Positions 53,026-63,294 of a stretch of DNA of 64,000 nucleotides are shown here, piece after piece (the first letter of the stretch is position 1; each line of letters starts with the position of its first letter). The notes under the pieces were generated by a model. That model had not been told where the DNA came from, did not search any database, and worked only from the letters and a program-made list of their open reading frames with translations. Origin of the DNA: Diphasiastrum complanatum (Eukaryota; Streptophyta; Lycopodiopsida; Lycopodiales; Lycopodiaceae); the NCBI GenBank assembly GCA_029204225.1, contig CM055098.1, forward strand, positions 53,030,728 to 53,094,727, given 5' to 3'. The translations under genes and the position numbers were made by a program.

Positions 53026-53830
53026 TGTTGGGGGTATTCCCAACAAAGTGTAAATAAATAAAATCATTCAATAAAATGTGTTGTGAGGGCATGGCATCCT
53101 GTGCGCATAAGCCCATGTCCCAATGAGCACACAAGTAAAGTTGTAAATAAAATAAACTTGACTTGGGCCTTGGAATTAAAATAAAATTAGAGGTCCAAAG
53201 TCATTTTTAAACTTAGAGTTGGGTGCAAATTGGGACTCACATGAATCTTGTGATTACCAATGTACTGTTTGTGGACCCTTGGATCAAGATGGGTCCAAGA
53301 TGAATGGATAGGATCATTGTGAATATTAGCCAATAGGATTGAGGGGCAAGGGTCTTCCCCATTTTATAAAAAGGCACCATTTGTACACTATTTTCATGCT
53401 TAATGAGAAGGAAGAAACTCTACCAATTTTGGAAGAGAAGCATCCTCATTTGCAATTCAATGCTTGCTATTGCTCTTGTTGTTTTCTATTGCTTTCAAGT
53501 TCATGCTTTTTGGTTTCAATAGTTTATGTTTCTCCTTTAGCAAGTATAATGTGCATTTGAGCTAACCTCCACCATCCCTCTATCTCTCTCTTCTATCTTC
53601 TTTTCCCTCCATCTTTTCTAATCATCCCCTTCCTTTCACCTACAATCATGATGAATGTTAGTGTAGAGGAGTAGAGCTAAGGGAGAGTAGTGTTAGTGGT
53701 GAGTAGAGTTGAGGGAAAAAGTAAGAAACTAACTAGAAATAGCATCTATGCATAGTTAGGTACCTATCCAGTGATCTAACCCTTGTTGACAGGCGGGAGG
53801 ACTATACTATGCAAGAACTTCGACCCTACA
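53026..53830 (+). repeat. LTR of Gypsy family C, copy C1
   Basis: Starts TGTTGGGGGTATTCCCAACA and ends CGACCCTACA, followed after one base by the primer site at 53832. A TATA box (TTTTATAAAAAGG) lies at 53363-53373. About 15 bp (GATTACTTTTTAAA-like) present in C2 and C3 are missing near 53212. Length 805 bp. Confidence 0.92.
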
Positions 53831-54162
53831 GTGGCGCCGTTGTCGGGGATAGGTTTCCACTAACTAGTTTAGCTACATTTTAGCTATTTTCTTGCTTTTT
53901 GGAGTAGTTTTAGGTAGATTTTTGGGTGTTTAGAGTTAGTTTTCTGTATTGTTTTGTGTTTGGACTGTTCACAGCTAGCGGAGGAGGTGTGAGAGGGTAG
54001 AGGAGGCCCTGAACAGCCTCTAAGAGCTTGAAACCCAAACCAACCAGCCAAAAAATCCAAAAACACACCAATCTACATTTTGGAGGGAAAAAGAGCCTAA
54101 AATCTCATCAGATTTTTATATCTCCAGAATCAGTGGGAATCAACCCTTGCATGACTGGCAGC
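53831..54162 (+). other. Primer site and leader fragment of C1, interrupted by C2
   Basis: TGGCGCCGTTGTCGGGGA (53832-53849) matches the tRNA-Asp primer type of Tat/Athila-like Gypsy elements with one difference (usual ...TTGCCGGGGA). The leader is colinear with that of C2 (55010-55297) up to GCATGACTGGCAGC, where the next LTR starts. Only about 330 bp of C1 lie between the two LTRs. Confidence 0.9.
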
Positions 54163-54990
54163 TGTTGGGGGTATTCCCAACAAAGTGTAAATAAATAAAA
54201 TCCTCCAATAAAATGTGTTGCGAGGGCATGGCATCCTACGTGTATAAGCCCATGGCCCAATGAGCATGCAATTAAAGTTGTAAATAAAATAAACTTGACT
54301 TGGTCCTTGGAATTAAAATAAAACTAGAGGCCCAATGTCATTTTTAAACTTAGAGATTACTTTTTAAAGTTGGGTCCAAATTGGGACTCATATGAATCTT
54401 GTGATTTCTAATGTACTTTTTGTGGACCGTTGGATCAAGTTGGGTCCAGATGAATGGATAGGATCATTGTGAATATTAGCCAATAGGATTGAGGGGCATG
54501 GGCCTTCCCCATTTTATAAATAGGCACCATTTGTACACTATTTTCATGCTTAATGAAAAGGAGGAAACTCTACCATTTTTGGGATAGAAGCATCCTCATT
54601 TGCTATTCACTACTTGCTAATACTCTTGATTGTGTTTTTCATTGCTTTCTATTTTCATGTTTATTGTTTGCCGTAGTGAATGCTTTTCCATTAGCAAGCA
54701 TAAGGAGCATTTGAGCTAACCTCCACCCTCACTCTTTATCTCTCTTCTCTTCTCAACCTCATCTTTTCTATCCCTTCCCTTCACCCAAATCATGATGAAT
54801 GTTAGTGTAGAGGAGTAGAGTTAAAGGAGAGTCACCCAAATCATGATGAGTGTTAGTGGTGAGTAGAGTTAAGGGAGAAAGTAAGAAATTAACTAACAGT
54901 AGCATCTATGCATAGTTAGGTACCTATCCAGTGATCTAACCTTTGTTGACAAGCAGGAGGGCTATACTACAAGAGATCTTTGACCCCACA
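54163..54990 (+). repeat. 5' LTR of Gypsy element C2
   Basis: 828 bp, TGTTGGGGG...CCCCACA. The terminal inverted repeat TGTTGGG/CCCAACA is within the first 20 bp. TATAAATA at 54515-54522 is the likely promoter TATA. A 51-bp spaced duplication of CACCCAAATCATGATGA(A/G)TG sits at about 54783 and 54834 and is absent from C1. Its similarity to C3 is greater than to C1. Confidence 0.93.
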
Positions 54991-54991
54991 G

Positions 54992-55009
54992 TGGCACCGT
55001 TGTCGGGGA
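54992..55009 (+). other. Primer binding site of C2 (tRNA-Asp type)
   Basis: TGGCACCGTTGTCGGGGA, two differences from the tRNA-Asp-type site of Tat/Athila Gypsy elements; C1 keeps TGGCGCC. One base after the LTR end. Confidence 0.85.
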
Positions 55010-56357
55010 TAGGTTTCCACTAACTAGTTTAGCTGCATTTTAGATATTTTCTTGTTTTTTAGAGTAGTTTAAGTAAATTTGTGGGAGTTAGAGTTAGTTT
55101 TCTGTATTTTTTTGTGTTTGGAATGTTCACAACTAGCGAAGGAGGTGTGAGAGGGTAGAGGAGGCCGGCTTGAAACCCAAACCAACCATCCAAAAAACTC
55201 AAAAACAAACCAATCTGCATTTTGGAGGGAAAAAGAGCCAAAAAACTTATCAGATTTTTATATCTCCAGAATAAGTGGGAATTAACCCTTGCATGACTGG
55301 CAGCAGCTCCAGGGTACTATCCCAAACCTGCATAGAAGCCTGCGAGAGTTAGTTCCAAGCAGATTTTAAAAATCAGAGAAAAATCATAAAAATTTCAAAA
55401 AACCCTTGGAAAAATCCAAAAAAATTCAAATCTTCATAAGAACTCTCGCAAAGCCCTATGAAATTCCACCTCAGTGAGACCAGGACACATAGAAGCTTGC
55501 GAGAGTGAGTTTGATGTATAAGCGCATGTGCGAGAGTTCTCAGTGAAAAAAAGACAAAAAAGTACCAGTGAACCCTCGTAGACAGTGAAATTTTCAGTTC
55601 CAGTGGTCAAGAACTCTCGCAAAGGATTTTGAAGTTCCAGCTTAGTGAGACAAGGACACAGAAGAGCTTGCGAGAGTTAGTTTGATTCCAGTGAGCAGAA
55701 AATTGGATTTAAGTGCAAAAAAATCACTAAAAAGTGAAGATCCAACAAATCCTTCTAGTAAGAACTCTCGCGGACCCTCTCAATCGATTCAGAATGTCAA
55801 TTTACATCAGTGATGAAGCCTGTGAGAGTTAGTGTGAAGATCTGGTGAAAATCAAGCTAAAAAAGTGGTTTTGAACCCTCGCAGATAGTGAAATTTTCAC
55901 TTCTTGCGAGAGTTAACTCTCATATAAAATTCTATAGTGAGATCTGACCCAGATCTAGCTACTGTGAACCTTGCGAGAGTTACTTCCTAGAGATCTGAAA
56001 GATATCAAGTTTTTTACCTGCAAAAATAGTTAAAGAACCCTCGCACAGCCAACCCTCGCACAAGATAACCCTCACAGACAAAATCACTGGAAAGATTTGC
56101 ATCAGATCCAACTACTATCAAAACCTCAGGTCAATCAGTGCAAGGAGTAAAAAGTTATCAAGGAAAAACCACCGTAAAAGGCCTACAATTCACTTTCGAC
56201 CGATCAGATTGATCAGATCCTTGAACATCCAGACTGCATCCTACCGTATAAGCAAGATCCAATCACTTTGGAATCCACCATCGGATGAATCTGCGATCGG
56301 GACGATCAATAGCACGAAGGATAGCAAATCAGGCACCACACCTTCCCAGATTAGCAA
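55010..56357 (+). other. Leader of C2 with a cluster of GCGAGAGTT boxes in both orientations
   Basis: No coding region supported. From 55337 to about 56080 the box TGCGAGAGTT(A/T) or its inverse (A)ACTCTCGCA / ACCCTCGCA occurs around sixteen times at 20-90-bp spacing: for example 55339, 55442, 55497, 55532, 55612, 55671, 55763, 55874, 55906, 55973, 56038, 56053. Many pairs of opposite orientation could fold into hairpins. The same boxes appear in the pol-ORF3 spacers. Confidence 0.85.
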
Positions 56358-56785
56358 TTGTGTAACAAGAGAGAACCGGAACCAGCACCAATGGATCCAA
56401 TGGGCCAACTCATACCTGTCACTCCCTTGCAAGCAGTCCGGAGAGCACCACAGATGGAAATACCAAAATATGACGGATCATCAGATCTCATCCAATTCTT
56501 CCATATCTACGAGCAAGCTTGTGAAATCTATGGCGAACGGACACCTGCGAAGAAGCTGATGTTATTTCCTATGTCCCTACTGGCATTGGCTCAGGATTGG
56601 TTTTTCAACCTGTCAATGGAAGAAAAATCCACCTAGGAAGCAGTTAAAGCGGCTCTCATTACGTGCTTTAAACCAAGGAAGTTCGTGGAAGACCCGTTTC
56701 TCCTGTTGAGCAAAGTCAAGATGGAAAAACGAGAAAGGGTCCGGGACTGTATTGAACAGGTCAAACATCTACGATTTGAGTGCAG
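56358..56785 (+). pseudogene. Gag fragment of C2 (3' part deleted)
   Basis: PMDPMGQLIPVTPLQAVRRAPQMEIPKYDGSSDLIQFFHIYEQACEIYGERTPAKKLMLFPMSLLALAQDWFFNLSMEEKST, then a TAG (the codon before EAVKAAL, normally Trp), CFKPRKFVEDPFLLLSKVKMEKRERVRDCIEQVKHLRFECSA. This is a retrotransposon gag domain (PF03732 type). It stops at about 56785 and joins RT in mid-domain. The missing zinc-knuckle part can be seen in the minus-strand fragment at 24.7 kb. Confidence 0.87.
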
Positions 56786-57330
56786 TGCAGTCTAGCCCCC
56801 TTGGACCAGCACAAGACAACATTTGCCACGAAATGGAGAACTTATGCCTATAAAGTGATGCCATTCGGACTTTGCAATGCCCCAAGCACTTTCCAACGAG
56901 TCATGCAGGTGGCATTCAAAGATTATTTGCAAAAAATTCTGAAAATTTTCTTGGACGATTTGTGCGTGCATGGACCAAATTCAGAACACTTATCCAATTT
57001 GGGGAAGGTGCTACAAAAATGCCGCAAATACCAGATCTCCCTGAATCCAGAAAAATGTCAATTCTGGGTGACACATGGCTTGATACTCGGCCATGTAGTG
57101 TCAAGACACGGGATCGCCACAGATCTATCAAAGATCAGGATCATTATTGTTCTACCACCACCGAGGATGATCCGCGAGGTCTACATTTTCATGGGTCATG
57201 CTAACTATTATAGGATCTTCATTCTTGATTTTGCGAAGTTAGCCAGACCAATTTACAAGCTCACAACGGATCCACATTGGAATGAGGAAGCTCTAAAGAC
57301 TTTCTAGAAGATTAAGGATGCATTGATCTC
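56786..57330 (+). pseudogene. Reverse transcriptase of C2, N-terminal half deleted
   Basis: Starts abruptly at PLDQHKTTFATKWRTYAYKVMPFGLCNAPSTFQRVMQVAFKDY, then IFLDDLCVHGPNSEHLSNLGKVLQKCRKYQISLNPEKCQFWVTHGLILGHVVSRHGIATDLSKIRI (motif C intact) and FMGHANYYRIFILDFAKLARPIYKLT. The N-terminal RT half including motif A, and the whole protease, are missing relative to elements A and B. Confidence 0.9.
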
Positions 57331-57800
57331 AGCACCAATCTTATGACCACCCAATTGGTCCATTGAGTTTCATGTGCATACGGACAAAAAAAATTTTCCA
57401 ATCCGGTTCGCAAGCCGAAAGCTCAGTGATACCGAAATGAACTATTCAACCACATAGCGGAAAGCACTGGCAATGATCTATGCGGTTAAGAAGTTTCGAC
57501 ACTATTTGATGGCCACACATTTTGCTTTTTATTCAGACCATCAACCCTTGCTATATTTCGTTAATAAAACTTGCAACACCCGGAGAATCACCAGATGGCT
57601 ACTTCTGTTGTTGGAATTTGATTTTCGGATAGTAGTTCGCAAGGGAAAACAACACCACATGGCAGATCATGTGTCATGAATCAAGAGAAAGGAGATTGCC
57701 ACCCAACCCGATGATGAGTTAGCAGATGCTGCCGTATTTTACGTAGACACAATACCAGAATGGGCTGCCGACATTGTTGAATATCTAATGCGTGGCCAAC
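57331..57800 (+). pseudogene. RNase H of C2 (broken)
   Basis: After a TAG, SIEFHVHTDKKNF and FPIRFASRKLSDTEMNYST lead to AMIYAVKKFRHYLMATHFAFYSDHQPLLYFVNKTCNTRRITRWLLLLLEFDFRIVVRKGKQHHMADHVS and DAAVFYVDTIPEWAADIVEYLMRG. Small deletion near 57390 (KKNF where A/B read ASKYA...). The SDHQPL Asp is intact. Confidence 0.87.
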
Positions 57801-59006
57801 CAAACAAATCACTACCAAAGGCGGAATAGCAGAAATTGATCTTGAAGGCTAGACCTTATCAGCTGATTGCCGGCCAGTTTTATCAAAGAGGTCAAGATGG
57901 AATTCTTCGGCGGTGTATTCTTCCTTATGAGACCACCCAGATCATTTCGCTTTCACATGAGGGCATGGGTGGGGGTCATTTTTCATATGACATTATAGTT
58001 CGCAAGATCCTACAATCAGGATGTTGGTGGCCAACGATTCATAAAGATACGGAGGAATACTTGAAAAAGTGCGATGTGTGCCAAAGGGCAAGGAGACCAA
58101 CGAGATTGAACTATGATCTACTGCACCCAGTCTTAGCCCAAGCACCGTTCGAAAAATGGGGATTGGATTATATTGGTCCAATTCACCCTGCAACAAGGAG
58201 TTTCCAGGCTTGATACATAATCGTAGCCACAGACTACCTCACCAAATGGTCGAAGCCAAGGTAGTAAGAGTAGCTGATGCTAGGACCACTACCAAGTTCC
58301 TTTATGAAAATATTATTGTGCTCTTCAGATGCCCGGTGGAACTAGTCAGTGATCGCGGAAGCCATTTCATCAATGAGACCATCAAGGTCCTGTTGGAGGA
58401 ATTCTTCGTGATCCACAGAACCAGTACGCCTTATTATCCTTGTGGTAATGGGCAAGCAGAATCATCCAATAAGATCCTGTGTGGCGTGCTCACGAAAACG
58501 GTTGAAGCTAGCAGATCAGATTGGGAACACAAGTTGCATGCTGCACTGTGGGCATTCAGGACAACATATAAAAAAAGCACTGATCAAACACCCTTCCAAT
58601 TGGTATATGGTCAAGATGCTGTGATGCCAGTAGAGTTTTTAGTTCCTTCATTAAGGATTGTCACCGTGCAACGTCTTAATGAGTCCAAATCTCTACAGCT
58701 ATGCCATGAAGCTCTGCATAATCTCTGTAAAACACGCTTACTAGTTGTGCATGCACTGGCAGCTGAAAAAGAAATACGCAAAGCTTGGCATGATCACAGA
58801 TTACAAAAGAAGGATCTTTGTTCAATCTGGTCCTGATGTATAAAACCAAGGTGATCAAGGGGAAGTTAAAATTCACTGGCGAAGGTCCTTATAGGATCAA
58901 GGAAATTCTTAATCATGGAGCCGTGAACTTAGAAAAGCTAGATGGGACGTCATTCGACACACCCATCAACGGTAGCTGGTTGCACAAGTACTGGCCACCG
59001 CAGTGA
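57801..59006 (+). pseudogene. Integrase of C2 (broken)
   Basis: ILKARPYQLIAGQFYQRGQDGILRRCILPYET, SHEGMGGGHFSYDIIVRKILQSGCWWPTIHKDTEEYLKKCDVCQRARRPT (HHCC), FEKWGLDYIGPIHP (first Asp), then after a frame change VSDRGSHFINETIKVLLEEFFVIH (second Asp) and YYPCGNGQAESSNKILCGVL (Glu), HAALWAFRTTYKKSTDQTPFQLVYGQDAVMPVEFL, and finally LVLMYKTKVIKGKLKFTGEGPYRIKEILNHGAVNLEKLDG ending HKYWPPQ. All DDE residues are readable; a few shifts break it. Confidence 0.92.
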
Positions 59007-60079
59007 GACAGATCCAGATTGGGGGTGGCACATTACAAAAAGCTAATCTGCTCAGCCATCACCGCTAGATCTAAGGAGATCAAGCCAAATCAAGCTAAAT
59101 CCATCAAGATTCAGTCAGATCTGGCAAGATCGAGAAAATCCATTAGAATCCAAAGAGGATCCAGATCCTGATAGGATAAAAAAGAAAGCAGATCATCAGA
59201 TTGACTGATGGATCTACTACCAAGAATCCATCAGAAATTCCAGAGAACTATCAACAGTCAGATTAAGCCTGGATGAAGCTGATTACCAGTTTACAAAAGT
59301 TAAAAATTAGAAAATCTCGAGATCTCGTCAAAAAACACTCTGAAAGAGCACTTTTTTCATGATCTTTTGATATTCCCTAGGAGATAGCTCTTGAAAATTG
59401 GACAGTCACTAGATCTGACCTAGATGCATCCATAAAAATCTCTACGAGAGTTTCTGATGGAGGAATCATCATTTTTTAGTGTATGCAAGAGTTTTCAGAA
59501 GCTAAATTTTCAGAACCCTCGCAGAGCATCAAGATCATCTTACCAACCCTTGCAAGGTGTCTAAATGGTATCAGAGTAATGAAATTAGTCTGCCTACATG
59601 GTCTGATCCTGAAAATCCACTCACTAGAACAAGTTGTGCGAGAGATGACTTCCTGCGAGAGTTGAACCCTTGCAGACAGCCTGAACCCTTGCAGAACCTT
59701 CGCATAGCAGTCAAATCACCTTCTGAACTCTTGCAGACTTCCCTGAGGTCTTGTAATTTTGTGAAGAAGGTGCATGCCAAAATTTGGGTAGAACTGAACA
59801 AGGGAAAGTGGATTTCACCTAATACGCACTCTAAATTCCGCTATATAAGGGCTGAATTTGAGTCATTTGTCACCTTTGCTAGCGAAGCTCTGTCGAAATT
59901 TCCACTGAAAATACCAAATTTTTTGTTTTCGACCAAACTTCCTACCAGCTATCATCTGCTCATATTAAACACTGATCTGCGTTCTGAACTACAATCATTG
60001 TCATCCAACACTCATTATTCTCAATTTTTTATTGTTTCCACATCTTTTTCTATTTTCCACCGTTTTTTCTACTTTCTCT
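59007..60079 (+). other. Pol-ORF3 spacer of C2: GATC-rich part then GCGAGAGTT boxes
   Basis: 59029-59200 has GATC or GATCC/GATCT at unusual density. 59440-59740 has boxes ACGAGAGTTT, AACCCTCGCAGAG, TGCGAGAGAT, TGCGAGAGTTGAACCCTTGCAG, ACCCTTGCAGAACC and others. 59820-59870 contains TATATAAGGGC (about 59841), a TATA-like sequence about 230 bp before ORF3, which could promote a separate ORF3 transcript (inference). Element A has TATATAGTAG at the corresponding place. Confidence 0.7.
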
Positions 60080-63000
60080 GAAGACTCTGGTGCCAAACAG
60101 GTAATCATCCATGACATCCCTGAGGCCACACAGATTTGGTCTTTACCCGCTGATGGTCTGATCCAACCATGGCTGCAGACAGCCGGCCCACTCCTTGAAG
60201 CAATGGGTTTTTACCCGGCGCTATTCCATTCCGAGATTAAGATTGGCCTCGCCCTTCAAGCTTACGCCACCTGGGATGAGGTCAAGGCTCGTTTCCACTT
60301 ACTGTACCAAGGTACCACGTACAAGGTCAAGATTAATGTCGACTCGATGGTCACCGTTGGCATTATGTCCGGTGATCGTCCACCCATCTCCCATCGCCAC
60401 GCCAAAGCTCTGATCAAACCATTCGTCACCCAAACCACACCAGAAATCCCCATCTAGACTAACAATGGTTACCTGATAGAAGCTATCACGGAACCCGTCA
60501 TTCAGGCGGCTGCGCATCTGTTGAATAACTTTTTGGTTATTTCAACATTTTGCAAGGACAGAATCCAGTCTACGCTGCTAAGTCAGATAGTGGAATCCTT
60601 TTTAGAATTCCCTAACCCCTTTGTTGTGCCATACGACTGGCATAGCTTTCTTATTCGCGAACTAACCAACTCCATCAAACCCAACAACCATGAGCGAATC
60701 GTAGTAGGCCCCCTATTGTGTAACTTTGCCTGCACACTTCTCGAGGCGAAAGTGTGCGGCTTCCAATGCTCATCCCTCCTGTCTACTCTTGTGCCACATA
60801 CTCACCTTTATCCGCCATCTCAAGCATCTACCTCCTCCCAACCTGCAGTTATTAACACAACGACCATCAAACAAATGCGTGGCGCTGCCTCTACCTCCAC
60901 ATCCCCACCAGTTACCCGAAGACATGTCTCCACCACCGCATTAACCACTCCATCAACCACCGCCACTTCCACTTTCGTGCAATCCTCCAATCCAATCTTT
61001 GTTGTGGCTACCTCTCTCTCTGCTCCATCCACATCTGTTTCTGTGTCCATCCCCGGTTTTTTCGTTGATACTACTCCTATCTCAGCTCCATTATCCACAA
61101 CACAATCCATCACCATCGCATCATCCATCACTCCTGCCACCATCGTTACCCCTCTCACATTCAATTCTTCTGATTCACAATTGTCCCCCGACACTCTAGC
61201 ATGGATGCAAGTTATAAATTTTTCACCCCCACGCCAGACACTTTCTGCTCCATCCTCACCTTCTTCCATACTCCACACCACCCTTTAGTTCCCCACTGTT
61301 CCTCCCATCCTCTCGTTCGGACATCCTCACCCATGTTTCCATAGTTGTTTCTCACACCCCACCTGCTTCACCAACAAAGGTTGCCGAGGGCAGCCAACCG
61401 TTGCTTGATGACGCATTTGTACAAACAATTTTTGTATCATCACCAGATCGGGCTGACCCTACCGCCCCAGATGGCATCAGGAAAAATGAAAACCTGATTG
61501 AAGACAATGACGACGGAATTCCACAAGTTGTCAGGGCCGATACAACACAAGCCCCTGCCAGTGCCAGTGTACCAACTGCTCCCACGGATCTAACGACGAC
61601 GTACCAAACTTTAGGAAAATACATTCTAGATGCGGTAGCAACCAAAGCTATTCTGGAAAGTAGGGTACTACATTTGGCAACGAGTAATACACAGTTGCGA
61701 GCAGACCTCACCAAGTTGCAGCAAGAGTTGATTTTGGCTTAGCAACACGAACAAGCAGGGCACCAGGAGATTGCCAAGCTATAGCAGAAGGAGGAGGGCC
61801 TAAATAAATATATTCAAAGCCTCTCCAAAGCGCTGACTGAGGCCTCCACAAAGGTGGCTGAAGCATTTCAATGGCTTGCCCCCATCCAGGCACAACTGAC
61901 ACTTTTGGAAGTAGAGAACATGCGCCTGGGGACGGAGGTCAAAGCCTTACAAGACGAAAAGCTCATCTGGTTAGCTCAATCTGCATCGGACACAAGGCCT
62001 CTTTTCCAATCAGAGATGAATCTTCTACGGCGTCAGGTGCAGATTTATAGCCAAACCCTCAACAGCTACCAGGCGGAGTTCAATAAGTATCGGACAAGCG
62101 CAACGCAAGAGCTCGCCCAGGCCAAGCAAGCCCTCAAGGAGTGCCAACAATACATGGAAATGAAGGCCCAGCCCACCCTCGTGGTAATTCCACCACCACC
62201 TAATTTTGACGCTGCACAGGCTAGTACCAACCAAGATCAGAGTTAGCAGCCAGTAGGGGGATTTCAACCAGATCAAGGGTCCAAAGGCCAAGACCAAGGG
62301 CACACAGATGCGACTGCTGAGACACAAGACCAAAGCCAAGGCACAACCACCAGCCAAGGCCAAGCAACATCATCCAGAGGTTCGCGTACGATATCTGCCA
62401 ACCGGGCCTTCCGAAGACCGAAGTCCGTGGAGAAGAACATCAATGAATTTTTATCCAAATATCCCCACGAGTCATCAAGAGACGGTTGGCAGATATCATT
62501 CTCAGCTTAAACCATCAAGTGAAAAGAACTGCAAGCCTTACCCGCTCTCCAACCACAACCGGAGTGGCGACAACAGTTATTTGAGAGAGACTTGCGGCCA
62601 TCAAGGCTTACGTGACGAGTCCGCGACAGTTACGGGTGAACGCGCATTTCCTGCCATGTCCAAGAAGATCCAAATGGGCGGAATGTGGCACTCTTCTGGA
62701 CCAGGTCACACTGCACAATTTCAACTGGCCAATCATCAAATCCGAATATGGGTGGACTGCGAATGTAGACGCTAGAAGGGCTCTCTCCGCATTCGCCAGT
62801 CACTACATCAATTGTCCCGATCCCACAGTCCGCGCGGCAGCCACTTACGTCCCGGATGGCGAAGGTTCAAAGGACTGAAATTTTTCTCTGAGTATTGGGA
62901 ACATTCGCCTAACTACTTATTCTCAATATTAACTTACAATATTTAATGGGCATTGAAACAAAATGGAATGATTTCCTTCCCTCCATATTTTTTGATCCAA

Positions 63001-63248
63001 ATAAGATGCTAGCTTTCGCCAAAGTCGAAGACCACCTGCCAGTCGCTCGCGTATATTACCGAGCTGCATTCCTTGGAGATCCCTGGATGAAACGATTCCA
63101 AGCATGGGTGGATCAGGAATGGCTGACAGGAGTCCACAAGTCCTTCCACACGCCAAAGGACTCGAAGAAACTGGACCGTCTCAACTTCATTGAAGACGTT
63201 ACGGGCTATCTGATCCACCAAAGGCGGTCCAAAAGAATGCTATACTAA
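60080..63248 (+). pseudogene. ORF3 of C2: about 1,050-codon unrecognised post-pol protein, few breaks
   Basis: Starts at SEDSGAKQVIIHDIPEATQIW; the ATG seen in element A was lost in a ~40-bp deletion. N-terminal part about 230 residues (LLYQGTTYKVKINVDSMVTVGIMSGDRPPISHRHAKALIKPFV; NNGYLIEAITEPVIQAAAHLLNNFL; VPYDWHSFLIREL; VVGPLLCNFACTLLEAKV). Then a Ser/Thr/Pro-rich linker (about 60840-61400), an acidic stretch, a coiled coil rich in Gln, Leu and Lys (61590-62190), a Gln/Gly/Thr-rich tail (62240-62390), and a C-terminal domain with INEFLSKYPHESSRDGWQISF, SPRQLRVNAHFLPCPRRSKW, NWPIIKSEYGW, RRALSAFASHYINCPDPTVRAAATY, and, after a ~75-bp insertion, MGIETKWNDFLPSIFFDPN and DHLPVARVYYRAAFLGDPWMKRFQAW, ending RRSKRMLY. 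Nothing resembles envelope, protease or RNase H. Function unknown. Confidence 0.72.
62865..62940. repeat. ~75-bp insertion with short inverted ends inside ORF3 of C2
   Basis: Element A reads ACTTACGCCCAGGACTTAGAGCATTTAATGG where C2 has the same flanks separated by about 75 bp. The insert begins GGCGAAGGTTC and ends GAACATTCGCC, imperfect inverted repeats. It interrupts the protein with a stop. Exact ends are uncertain by a few bases. Confidence 0.7.
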
Positions 63249-63294
63249 ACCGGCAGAGTGCCAAGGGACCGGCACTACTTCAGGCAATGGGTCC

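Noticed and set aside
55337..56080. CRISPR array from the evenly repeated GCGAGAGTT boxes
   Set aside because: Boxes are about 10 bp, irregularly spaced, in both orientations, and lie in a plant retrotransposon leader.
60820..61281. 153-codon minus-strand ORF opposite ORF3
   Set aside because: It is the antisense of the Ser/Thr/Pro-rich linker; biased composition keeps the reverse frame open.
62872..62942. Spliced intron in ORF3 of C2
   Set aside because: Element A lacks the segment, the ends do not form clear GT...AG borders, and the insert has inverted repeat ends; an insertion fits better.
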